The position numbers and the translations under genes are program-made. Below the pieces are notes generated by a model, which saw nothing but the letters and a program-made list of their open reading frames with translations, did not search any database and was not told where the DNA came from. Of a DNA stretch of 64,000 nt, positions 9,027 to 16,610 are shown piece by piece (within the stretch, counting starts at the first letter, position 1; every line of letters begins with the position of its first letter). This DNA is from Planococcus citreus (GTDB taxonomy: Bacteria > Bacillota > Bacilli > Bacillales_A > Planococcaceae). The stretch is from the NCBI RefSeq assembly GCF_003664125.1, contig NZ_RCCP01000001.1, positions 1,426,001-1,490,000 on the forward strand, written 5' to 3'.

Positions 9027-9080
9027 CAAAAAGAACCCCGAACGGCAGCCGCTTTCACCAGCAGCCCGTTCGGGGTTTTT
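9027..9080. terminator. Bidirectional intrinsic terminator
   Basis: ACCCCGAACGG (9035-9045) pairs with CCGTTCGGGGT (9066-9076). There is an A run on the left and a T run on the right, so it serves both convergent genes. Confidence 0.85.
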
Positions 9081-9081
9081 A

Positions 9082-9474
9082 CTATTTATTTTTGGTTTTC
9101 TGTTTCGGTTTAGACTTAAGATTGCCTGCCTTCACGTCCAATTGCTCCGGCCGCTCGAGCTTCACTACCGCATATGCGAGCCTCATCAACACCATGACCA
9201 TTACACCAACACCGACAGCCAAATAAATCATCGTAAAGCTTCGGCTCAGGTTGCCGCTAGGCACGAGACCCGTATCGACTCCAGTCGGAATCAGGCTGAT
9301 GAACGCGAAGTAAAAGGCATCAAACAAGGCCCAGCCTTCTATTTGATAATAGAACAAAGTTCCCGACAGCACGATGAACGCCAAAGTCAGCAGCAAGGTC
9401 CTGAATAAGGGCTCTTTGCCAATGCGGTAGATGGCGGACAGCAAGCGCTTTAAGGTCAGTATAAGTGAAATCAT
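9082..9474 (-). CDS. Two-helix ion-channel-like protein with an altered selectivity filter
   Basis: It encodes 130 aa. Membrane helices at about residues 22-45 and 80-103 flank a pore-helix-like segment, YFAFISLIPTG, the layout of Ion_trans_2 potassium channels. Where K+ channels have TVGYGD-type residues, this protein has PTGVDTGL, so K+ selectivity is not assured. The C-terminus is a basic tail (KSKPKQKTKNK) with no RCK nucleotide-binding domain. The ribosome binding site is weak (AAGAGCG). Its stop lies next to the shared terminator, and msrA ends just upstream of it on the same strand. Confidence 0.68.
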   Translation of the reverse strand: MISLILTLKRLLSAIYRIGKEPLFRTLLLTLAFIVLSGTLFYYQIEGWALFDAFYFAFISLIPTGVDTGLVPSGNLSRSFTMIYLAVGVGVMVMVLMRLAYAVVKLERPEQLDVKAGNLKSKPKQKTKNK

Positions 9475-9495
9475 CGGGTCATCACGCTCTTTTCT

Positions 9496-9966
9496 TTACG
9501 CATACTTAGTCAATAAAGCTGTTGGGATATGACAGTAATCATCCGGGCATCTGTCCAAACGGTCCTGATGCTCTGCTGCGCTCGCTATGTAGTTTTCAAG
9601 CGGCAAGACTTCGACTGCAATGCGCGCCGAATCCGTTCTTTCATTAATGAAGGCTTTCGCCGCCGTTAAATGCTCGGGGCTTTCGCTATAGACACCGGTC
9701 CTGTATTTCTCTCCGACATCCTCGCCTTGTTTATTGACGCTATAGGGATCGATGATTTCAAAGAAATACTCCATCAGTTGTTGGACCGACACGCGCGAAG
9801 GATCGAACGTAGTTTTGACGCATTCCGCGTAGCCATCATAATCGCCTGCTAGCGATTGCGTCCTGCCGTTTGCCCGTCCCGCTTCGGTCGACTCCACACC
9901 CGGCAAAGTCTTGATGAACGCCTGTACGCCCCATAAGCATCCGCCTGCAAAATAGATGGTCTCCAT
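9496..9966 (-). CDS. msrA: Peptide methionine sulfoxide reductase A
   Basis: It reduces the S-epimer of methionine sulfoxide in proteins and acts in the cytoplasm. The active-site motif near the N-terminus is GGCLWG with the catalytic Cys at residue 10 (the common form is GCFWG). The family motif GDYDGYAE, DPYSVNKQG and YRTGVY follow. The length of 156 aa is normal for the short form. A downstream Cys in RCPDDYC could act as the resolving cysteine. No msrB domain is fused or adjacent. ATG 9966 follows GAAGAGGAG. Confidence 0.93.
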   Translation of the reverse strand: METIYFAGGCLWGVQAFIKTLPGVESTEAGRANGRTQSLAGDYDGYAECVKTTFDPSRVSVQQLMEYFFEIIDPYSVNKQGEDVGEKYRTGVYSESPEHLTAAKAFINERTDSARIAVEVLPLENYIASAAEHQDRLDRCPDDYCHIPTALLTKYA

Positions 9967-10376
9967 ATTGCCACTCCTCTTCCCCTGTAAATGGATCTTT
10001 CTATCGCTCTCTCACACGAGCCGAGCTGTTTCATTCAGTATAGCATTTCAAGGAATTCAACATGAACCTTCCTTAATGGCCTCATTTCATTTTTAAGTTC
10101 CGTCGGGATTTATTGTTTCAATAAACCGCTTTTTGAGAATAATTGGCTGTTTGAATCTCTGGCGTCTTTTTTCTCTAGCGAAATAGCGCTATCGGCAAAT
10201 TCGATTGGCCTATGGAATATACAAAAGCATTTTCAAGGCTAATTTCCGGCGGTGCAATCTTCACTTTTGGGTGCTCATGAAAATATATACTCTACACTAT
10301 ATATTCAGAATAATTAAATAGTTATGATGTTTTTACCGAGTTGCAATACCGGTAAGACGAGAAGGAGTGACTTTTG
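9967..10376. other. 410-base intergenic stretch between msrA and the protease gene
   Basis: It holds the divergent upstream regions of msrA and the neutral protease. It is AT-rich near 10280-10330 (TATATACT and TATATATTC offer -10-like sequences), but I could not assign a convincing promoter pair. No small gene with a good ribosome binding site was seen. Confidence 0.5.
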
Positions 10377-12035
10377 ATGAGCAAAAAGAAATTACTGACT
10401 TTAAGTTTGGCAGCTTCACTCGCATTATCCGCGACAGCGGTTTCCGCCGATACCCTATCTAAACAGGAAACAGAAAAAGTCCATGTCAACAAAGACACAC
10501 AGACACCTGATTTCATTTCTGGGACATTGACTGAACCGTCCGATCAAGATGCAAAAGAAATTGTCTTTACATATTTGGAAGAAAACGAAGACACATATAA
10601 AATTGATAAAAAAGACCTTTCCAGCTTCAAAGTCATCAGTCAGGAAAAAGATGATCTCGGCTTCACCAAAGTGAAGCTCCAGCAGAAATTTAAAGGTGTT
10701 CCCGTGTTCGGGTCCGTGATCAACGCCCACGTCGACCAAGACGGTGTGCTTACGTCCATCTCCGGGAATTTGGCGCCGGAATTATACGATAAAAAATCCT
10801 TGAAAAAAGGTGCTACGGTGAAAGCCGATGCTGCAGTCGAAAAAGCAGCGGCTGACCTGAAAGAAAAAATCGGCAGTTCCCCGGAGCTTGAAGCTGAAGT
10901 GACACCGGAGTTGGTCATCTATTCCAAAGACGGTCAAGCGCATTTTGCCTACAGCGCTGAATTCGAATTCCTCTATCCGGAACCGGGGAATTATCAATAT
11001 TTCGTGGACGCCAAAACGGGTGACATCCTCGATTCCTACAACCAGATCCATGAAGCGAAACCTTCTGGGGGCGGTGCGAGTTTGACGGGAGAAGATTCGA
11101 CAGCGACCGGCAAAGGCGTATTGGGCGATACAAAATCGTTCAATACTTTAGTCAACAGCAATGGCTCTTACCTGGTCGACCGCACGCGTGGCAGCGGCAT
11201 TTTCACGTACGACGCGAAAAACCGTACACGTACGCCGGGCACGTTATGGCTTGATAGCGACAATGTCTACAACGCCGCTTATGACGGCGCAGCGGTCGAT
11301 GCCCATACTTATGCTGGCCAAACTTACGATTACTTCCAAGACGTCCATAGCCGCAATAGCTACGACGGCAACGGCGCTGAATTGATCTCCACTGTCCATT
11401 ATGGACGCAGTTATAATAATGCGTTCTGGAGCGGTTCCCAAATGGTGTACGGCGATGGTGACGGCAATACATTCGTGCCGCTATCCGGTGCGCTGGATGT
11501 TATCGCGCACGAATTGACTCACGCTGTGACGGATACTTCTGCCGACTTGATCTACCAGAACGAGTCAGGCGCAATCAACGAGTCGATGTCCGATATCTTC
11601 GGAACGCTTGTGGAACATCATTTCAACAACAAGCCGGACTGGCAAGTGGGCGAAGACATCTATACGCCAAGCGTCGCGGGCGATGCACTGCGCTCGATGG
11701 AAGACCCGACGTTAAGCGGAGACCCGGACCATTACTCGAAACGCTATACGGGCACGGGTGATTACGGCGGCGTCCATATCAACTCTGGCATCAGCAATAA
11801 AGCGGCGTTCCTGCTCGCCAATGGCGGCACGCATTACGGCGTGACGGTCGCTGGCATCGGCAACGATAAAGCGGGCGATATCTACTACCGCACACTCACG
11901 CAATACTTGACGCCGAACTCCAACTACAGCCATTTCCGCGTTTCCACCATCCAAGCGGCAACGGATCTGTACGGGGCATCGAGCGCTGAAGTCGCAAGCG
12001 TCAAAGCGGCATTCTCAGCTGTCGGGGTTAACTGA
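10377..12035 (+). CDS. nprE: Secreted neutral metalloprotease (bacillolysin, thermolysin family M4)
   Basis: It encodes 552 aa: signal peptide ([22 protein letters not shown]), FTP and PepSY propeptide regions to about residue 225, then the M4 catalytic domain. The zinc site is HELTH (H378, H382) with E402 in NESGAINES; the 20-residue spacing matches thermolysin. The later [16 protein letters not shown] segment is also typical. It is exported as a proenzyme and cleaves extracellular protein, preferring hydrophobic P1' residues as the family does. I chose ATG 10377, nine bases from AAGGAG; TTG 10374 directly before it is possible. The nearby terminator makes it monocistronic. Confidence 0.95.
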   Translation: MSKKKLLTLSLAASLALSATAVSADTLSKQETEKVHVNKDTQTPDFISGTLTEPSDQDAKEIVFTYLEENEDTYKIDKKDLSSFKVISQEKDDLGFTKVKLQQKFKGVPVFGSVINAHVDQDGVLTSISGNLAPELYDKKSLKKGATVKADAAVEKAAADLKEKIGSSPELEAEVTPELVIYSKDGQAHFAYSAEFEFLYPEPGNYQYFVDAKTGDILDSYNQIHEAKPSGGGASLTGEDSTATGKGVLGDTKSFNTLVNSNGSYLVDRTRGSGIFTYDAKNRTRTPGTLWLDSDNVYNAAYDGAAVDAHTYAGQTYDYFQDVHSRNSYDGNGAELISTVHYGRSYNNAFWSGSQMVYGDGDGNTFVPLSGALDVIAHELTHAVTDTSADLIYQNESGAINESMSDIFGTLVEHHFNNKPDWQVGEDIYTPSVAGDALRSMEDPTLSGDPDHYSKRYTGTGDYGGVHINSGISNKAAFLLANGGTHYGVTVAGIGNDKAGDIYYRTLTQYLTPNSNYSHFRVSTIQAATDLYGASSAEVASVKAAFSAVGVN

Positions 12036-12100
12036 TCGATCGGCCAAAGCAACATAACGCAGCTATAAGCGCAGCTTTCATTTGCGCTCCTTATCCATAA

Positions 12101-12136
12101 ATAAAGCACAGCTGATTCCATTCAGCTGTGCTTTAT
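12101..12136. terminator. Bidirectional intrinsic terminator
   Basis: ATAAAGCACAGCTGA pairs perfectly with TCAGCTGTGCTTTAT around a 6-base loop, between the convergent protease and regulator genes. Confidence 0.85.
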
Positions 12137-12157
12137 TGCGTTCATACTTTTATCGGA

Positions 12158-12676
12158 TTATGGAATAATCACCAACGAAACAGCGCGCTCAGTACCCTCT
12201 TCCGGCTCTTGAGCATGATAGTATTTTTCCATTAATGAACTGAGTTCTGATTGAAACTCGTTAAAGGATTCGTCTGTTAGATTCAACTTCACTAAAGAAA
12301 ATGTCGATTGATCCTGGGACTGCTCTTCCACGCTGCGCTCATGATAATTTTTATAGTTTTGCAGAATGTACATGAAATAGTACGTGATGAACCGGATTCT
12401 CTCACTATAAGTAGCCGACTGCCAGTCTTCCTGGCTCACTTTATAGGCTTGCGTGTTCAGTGCATAGAGTTTTTCTTCCACTTTCCCGCTGCGGTTGATG
12501 CCCACGACTTTCAGTAAATCATCCTCCACCATGGAATTCACGTGTCTGTACAAAGTAGCTTGCGACACTTCTTTCAATAGTTTATTCAGCTGCAAAATCG
12601 ATAATCCCTCTTCAACATCGATCAATTCCAAAGCTATTTTAAACCTGACCTGGTTTTTAAATAAATCAAATTCCAT
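12158..12676 (-). CDS. Winged-helix transcriptional regulator
   Basis: It encodes 172 aa from ATG 12676, 9 bases after GGGG. Residues about 10-75 form a helix-turn-helix: SILQLNKLLKEVSQATLYRH is the recognition region. A wing and a helical C-terminal half follow, with several aromatic residues (ITYYFMYILQNYKNYH). It resembles ArsR/PadR-type regulators and has no metal-binding cysteines. It is divergent from the yxlEFG-like operon, whose promoter carries a 34-base palindrome, so it is the obvious candidate to bind there; that link is inference. TTG 12682 would add two residues. Confidence 0.75.
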   Translation of the reverse strand: MEFDLFKNQVRFKIALELIDVEEGLSILQLNKLLKEVSQATLYRHVNSMVEDDLLKVVGINRSGKVEEKLYALNTQAYKVSQEDWQSATYSERIRFITYYFMYILQNYKNYHERSVEEQSQDQSTFSLVKLNLTDESFNEFQSELSSLMEKYYHAQEPEEGTERAVSLVIIP

Positions 12677-12805
12677 GTGCAATGTCCCCTTTTTGAGTGC
12701 GCTTAATTAGCTATTATATATTCTTTCCGTTGATTTACCAACTCCACCTAAATGGCCGGCTGGCAACTCGAAACCTGATTAAAATACGGAGCATGCATAA
12801 AGTAG

Positions 12806-12834
12806 TTGACGTTTCTATTATCATTATTGATAAT
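12806..12834 (+). promoter_or_regulatory. Promoter of the yxlEFG-like operon
   Basis: The -35 TTGACG (12806-12811) and -10 GATAAT (12829-12834) are separated by 17 bases. The spacer and -10 lie inside the palindrome at 12812-12845. Confidence 0.75.
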
Positions 12835-12845
12835 GATAATAGAAA
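12812..12845. promoter_or_regulatory. 34-base perfect inverted repeat, probable operator
   Basis: Sixteen-base arms TTTCTATTATCATTAT and ATAATGATAATAGAAA flank a 2-base centre. The repeat starts right after the -35 hexamer and covers the spacer, the -10 and the transcription start region, so a bound protein should block RNA polymerase. It contains GATAAT units as Fur boxes do, but in the opposite arrangement. Confidence 0.75.
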
Positions 12846-12856
12846 GGGTGATAAAT

Positions 12857-13108
12857 ATGAATACTGATATTACTGCTTTACTGGAAATCGATTGGGCAAA
12901 AATCCTGCCGTTCGCCTTGCCCATTATCTTTTTCAACTTATTGCTCATTGGCGTCGCACTGTACGACTGGTTTAAGCGGAAAGATCGGATTGCGGCACCG
13001 TATGCTTGGCTCGCCGCCATCTTATTATTCCAATCATTAGGGCCGATCTTGTATTTGGTCATCGGAAGGAAGGTCATTCGCCATGATTACAGTCGAGAAA
13101 CTTCATAA
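12857..13108 (+). CDS. PLDc_N-domain small membrane protein, YxlE-like
   Basis: It encodes 83 aa from ATG 12857 after AAGGG. Two membrane helices (about residues 14-35 and 50-72) carry the PLDc_N signature, ending in GPILYLVIGRK. The same domain starts cardiolipin synthases, but here it stands alone. It overlaps the next ATPase gene by 26 bases and the order matches B. subtilis yxlE-yxlF-yxlG. There these genes follow sigY and influence sigma-Y activity; here sigY, yxlC and yxlD are absent. Confidence 0.8.
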   Translation: MNTDITALLEIDWAKILPFALPIIFFNLLLIGVALYDWFKRKDRIAAPYAWLAAILLFQSLGPILYLVIGRKVIRHDYSRETS

Positions 13109-13973
13109 GAGGATCAAAAAACGAAAAATCTTGAGCGATGTCTCTTTTACGGTTGCACAAGGGGAATGCATTGGTTTATTGGGGCCAAACGGTGCCGGCA
13201 AAACAACGCTTATTAAATGCATGACTGGCGTTTTGCACTATGAACAAGGGAACATCACCTTCCATTCCAAGCCCATTGCCCAGCACAAGCAAGATATCGG
13301 CTATTTGTCCCAGCATACAGACTTCAAGCCGTGGATGAGCTGCGGGGAATCGCTTCGTTTCTTCGGAAAACTATCAGGCCTGGATGCGGTATTTTTACAG
13401 GAGGCTATCCCCGCGGTGTTGGAGGAAGTTGGCCTGAAGGATAAAGAGGGCTATAAAGTGGAGCAATTATCCGGTGGCATGAAGCAGCGGCTCGGAATCG
13501 CACAAGCCATTTTGCACGAGCCGCAATTATTGATTTTGGATGAACCGGTCTCAGCTCTCGATCCGATCGGCCGGAACGAAGTGAAAAAATTGATCGCCCG
13601 CTTGAAGAAACGGACGACCATCATTATTTCCACACATATCCTGGATGATGCCAGTGCGTTTTGCGACCGCTACATTGTGATCAAAGATGGCGCGATTTCT
13701 GGAACCATCGACAGCCAACTTCAGCATGCAGACCGTACACAAGTTTTGGTGAAGACAGCGAAGACTCCACCAGCAAGCGGCATTTGGCCCGGTGATGGCG
13801 TGGCGTATATTGAACGCCTGTCCCCTACCGCTTTCCTTTTGACAGGGACTGAACAACTTGATTTGAAAAAAGTCGTCCATGACTTGGATGCACAAGAGCT
13901 GGATGTCACGTCCATCAAGTTTTATGAAAAAGGAATCGAGGAAATTTTCCTGGAGATGGTGTCGGACACATGA
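13083..13973 (+). CDS. ABC transporter ATPase, YxlF-like
   Basis: It encodes 296 aa from ATG 13083 after GGAAGG. It has Walker A GPNGAGKTT, a Q-loop (YLSQHTDF), signature LSGGMKQR, Walker B LLILDEP, and an H-loop in ISTHILDD. A C-terminal extension of about 80 residues is typical of the DrrA/CcmA-like ATPases that pair with separate permeases. It drives the following permease, which it overlaps by 4 bases. The substrate is unknown. Confidence 0.9.
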   Translation: MITVEKLHKRIKKRKILSDVSFTVAQGECIGLLGPNGAGKTTLIKCMTGVLHYEQGNITFHSKPIAQHKQDIGYLSQHTDFKPWMSCGESLRFFGKLSGLDAVFLQEAIPAVLEEVGLKDKEGYKVEQLSGGMKQRLGIAQAILHEPQLLILDEPVSALDPIGRNEVKKLIARLKKRTTIIISTHILDDASAFCDRYIVIKDGAISGTIDSQLQHADRTQVLVKTAKTPPASGIWPGDGVAYIERLSPTAFLLTGTEQLDLKKVVHDLDAQELDVTSIKFYEKGIEEIFLEMVSDT

Positions 13974-14737
13974 CCAACTTTTATACGCTAACCCAAACCG
14001 AGCTGGCGGAAGCCGCAAAAGAATACAAATTTATTTGGCTGACATTGTTTTTCGTCATTTTGGGTGTCACCCAGCCTTTGATTAATAACTATATGGACGT
14101 GATCCTCGAAAACGTAGGCGGCGCAGATGGCATCACCATTGACCCGAACCGGCCGGTACCGAGTTCCGGAGAAGTTCTTCTGTCGACCATTTCCGGGCAG
14201 TTCAATCAAATCGGACTCATCATTTTAATCGTCAGCTTCATGGGGCTCATTGCGTCCGACCGCAATAGCGGCATGCAGGACTTTATCTTGACCCGCCCGG
14301 TTGCCATTCCGTCTTATTTATTGTCAAAGCTTGCAGGCCACTGGCTCATCAGCATGTTCGCCATTGCCATTGGAGCCGCCGTTTCCTACGGCTACACGAT
14401 TTTTTTATTCGGTTCGTTCTCTTTTTCCGATTTCTTGTTATTTCTTTTGATGTACAGTTTGTGGATTCTCTACGTCATCAGCCTAGCGATTCTAATCAGC
14501 ACATTCATCAAGGGGCCCATTCTCATCGCGGTCACGACGATTGCCGTCTCCATTTTCTTGATCCTGATCAAAAGCTTTAACCATCTTGTGTTTCAGCTGT
14601 CCCCAGGCGGCGTCTTGAACGTCGCAGAAAACCAATTGCTGCCGGGTGGTGAGGTCAATCATTTCAGCATCCTGTCGTGTGGAGTGTTCATTGTGTTTAA
14701 CATTTGGCTGGCCAAAATCAATCTGAACAAACAGTAA
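13970..14737 (+). CDS. ABC-2 type permease, YxlG-like
   Basis: It encodes 255 aa with about six membrane helices (for example near residues 20-38, 75-97, 115-140, 150-175, 178-200, 230-248) and the ABC-2 layout. The DFILTRPVAIPSYLLSKL segment between helices 2 and 3 is characteristic. ATG overlaps the ATPase stop, so the two are translationally coupled. With the ATPase it forms an exporter. A terminator follows directly. Confidence 0.87.
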   Translation: MTNFYTLTQTELAEAAKEYKFIWLTLFFVILGVTQPLINNYMDVILENVGGADGITIDPNRPVPSSGEVLLSTISGQFNQIGLIILIVSFMGLIASDRNSGMQDFILTRPVAIPSYLLSKLAGHWLISMFAIAIGAAVSYGYTIFLFGSFSFSDFLLFLLMYSLWILYVISLAILISTFIKGPILIAVTTIAVSIFLILIKSFNHLVFQLSPGGVLNVAENQLLPGGEVNHFSILSCGVFIVFNIWLAKINLNKQ

Positions 14738-14759
14738 GCGGGTCCCCTTTGCGCACTAC

Positions 14760-14798
14760 AGAAGCTCAGTCCATCCATAACGGGCTGGGCTTCTTTTT
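14760..14798 (+). terminator. Intrinsic terminator of the yxlEFG-like operon
   Basis: AGAAGCTCAGTCC and GGGCTGGGCTTCT pair with small mismatches, followed by TTTTT. Confidence 0.75.
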
Positions 14799-14982
14799 CG
14801 ATCACCTAAAATCACCATCCTCCGGGATACTCGTCAAAAAAATCACTTTCAAAATAGTGCAAAAATATTTTGCGCAAAAATTTTAGATATTTAAATTTTT
14901 GAAAAAATCATTTGCACCTCTTCGAAGCTCATGGCAAAATAGTTGAAAAGGCTTTCATTATCTTGCATTGAGGAGATGAATC

Positions 14983-16446
14983 ATGAAGAATCAACAGAAA
15001 ATAGAAATTCCATTTGTTATGGCATTAATTCCATTCGTTGTCATGATCAGCATCATGGCCGTCACTATCATCAAATTTGGAGGCAGCCCACACATCCCGC
15101 TATTGATTGGTGCGGCGATTGCCGCTTTGATCGGTTGGCGCTACGGTTATAAATGGGAAATCATCGAAGAAGGCGCCTATAAAGGCATCCGCATGGCACT
15201 TCCGGCGATTGTCATCATCCTTCTCGTCGGGTTGATCATCGGAGCATGGATTGGCGGCGGCATCGTGGCCACCATGATCTATTACGGATTGAAAATCATC
15301 ACCCCTTCCCTATTCCTCGTGACCATCTGCATCATCTGCGCCATCGTCACTTTGGCCATCGGCAGTTCGTGGTCGACGATGGGAACGATCGGTGTTGCGG
15401 GAATGGGCATCGGCGTGAGCATGGGGATCCCTGCCGCCATGGTAGCCGGTGCAGTCATTTCCGGCGCTTATTTCGGCGACAAGATGTCCCCGTTGTCTGA
15501 CACGACCAATTTAGCGGCCGGCATTACCGAAACGCCTTTGTTTACGCATATCAAACATATGGTGTATACAACGATTCCAGGCCTCATTATTGCGTTAGTC
15601 GTTTACTTTATCCTCGGCAGGCAGTTTGCCGGTACGGCCGTGGATATCGGCAACATCAACAGCATCCTTTCCGCGCTGGAAAGCAATTTCGTGATCTCTC
15701 CCTGGCTCCTGCTCGTACCGCTTGCGGTCATCGTCTTGGTAGCGAAAAAAGTTCCTGCACTCCCCGCTTTGACGATCGGTGTTTTGCTCGGTTGGCTATG
15801 TTATGTATTTATCCAAGGCGGCAGTGTAGCCGATGCCGTCAATACACTCCACGACGGGTTCGTGATCTCGAGCGGAAATGAAATGGTCGACAATCTATTC
15901 AACCGCGGTGGCATCGAGTCGATGATGTACACGGTGTCCTTGACGATTGTCGCGATGATCTTCGGCGGCATCATGGAACAAGTCGGGATGCTGCAAGCGA
16001 TCGTCAACCAAATTCTCAAGGTCGCGAAATCAGCAGGCAGTTTGATCGCGGCAACGATCGTTTCTGCCTTTTTCACGAATGCGACCGCTTCTGAACAATA
16101 CATATCGATCCTTCTCCCGGGAAGAATGTACGCCAAAGCGTATAGAGACAAAAAATTGCATTCGAAGAACTTATCGCGGGCATTGGAAGACGGCGGAACC
16201 GTCACTTCTCCTTTGATTCCGTGGAATACATGCGGCGTGTTTATCGTGGCGACTCTCGGCGTCAGCACTTTCGCCTACGCCCCGTATGCTGTACTAAATT
16301 ACACCGTCCCGATCATTTCCATCTTCATGGCATTCGTCGGGCTGAAAGTCGAATTCCTGACCGAGGAAGAATTAAAAGCATTGGAAGAAAAAGAAGCACG
16401 GCAATCCGCGAAAACGGGCACCACTTCAGATTCTGTATTGACGTGA
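14983..16446 (+). CDS. nhaC: Na+/H+ antiporter, NhaC family
   Basis: It encodes 487 aa with about eleven or twelve membrane helices. The family motifs SSWSTMGTIGVAGMGIG and AYFGDKMSPLSDTTNLAAG are present, with the charged residues used for cation coupling. It exchanges Na+ (or another cation or an amino compound in relatives) for protons at the membrane and so serves pH or salt tolerance; relatives such as MleN swap malate and lactate, so the substrate is not certain. The ribosome binding site is GAGGAG. It is monocistronic with its own terminator. Confidence 0.88.
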   Translation: MKNQQKIEIPFVMALIPFVVMISIMAVTIIKFGGSPHIPLLIGAAIAALIGWRYGYKWEIIEEGAYKGIRMALPAIVIILLVGLIIGAWIGGGIVATMIYYGLKIITPSLFLVTICIICAIVTLAIGSSWSTMGTIGVAGMGIGVSMGIPAAMVAGAVISGAYFGDKMSPLSDTTNLAAGITETPLFTHIKHMVYTTIPGLIIALVVYFILGRQFAGTAVDIGNINSILSALESNFVISPWLLLVPLAVIVLVAKKVPALPALTIGVLLGWLCYVFIQGGSVADAVNTLHDGFVISSGNEMVDNLFNRGGIESMMYTVSLTIVAMIFGGIMEQVGMLQAIVNQILKVAKSAGSLIAATIVSAFFTNATASEQYISILLPGRMYAKAYRDKKLHSKNLSRALEDGGTVTSPLIPWNTCGVFIVATLGVSTFAYAPYAVLNYTVPIISIFMAFVGLKVEFLTEEELKALEEKEARQSAKTGTTSDSVLT

Positions 16447-16452
16447 ATACCA

Positions 16453-16490
16453 AAAACCCATCAAGCTGCTTGAAGCTTGATGGGTTTTCT
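16453..16490 (+). terminator. Intrinsic terminator of nhaC
   Basis: AAAACCCATCAAGC pairs with GCTTGATGGGTTTT, followed by CTTTT. Confidence 0.88.
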
Positions 16491-16572
16491 TTTACTTTTA
16501 CGACCGCTTTTCAGTTACCATCAGAACCGTCTTCTCCTGACGAGCCATTCTCAAGAATTTTTTAACCAAACA

Positions 16573-16602
16573 AAAACTGCCGGGAAGCTTCCCGGCAGTT
16601 TT
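16573..16602 (-). terminator. Intrinsic terminator of the MMPL transporter
   Basis: This is a perfect palindrome built on AAAACTGCCGGGAAG and its complement, directly beyond the stop at 16611. Confidence 0.8.
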
Positions 16603-16610
16603 AGCTATCA

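Noticed and set aside
12812-12845. Calling the 34-base palindrome a Fur box
   Set aside because: GATAAT units occur, but the half-sites are in the reverse order to TGATAAT-N-ATTATCA, and the genes behind it have no iron link. Kept as an operator of unknown owner.
14860-14890. TTTTGCGCAAAA palindrome upstream of nhaC as an operator
   Set aside because: A 12-base symmetrical word in AT-rich DNA is easily due to chance, and no nearby regulator points to it.
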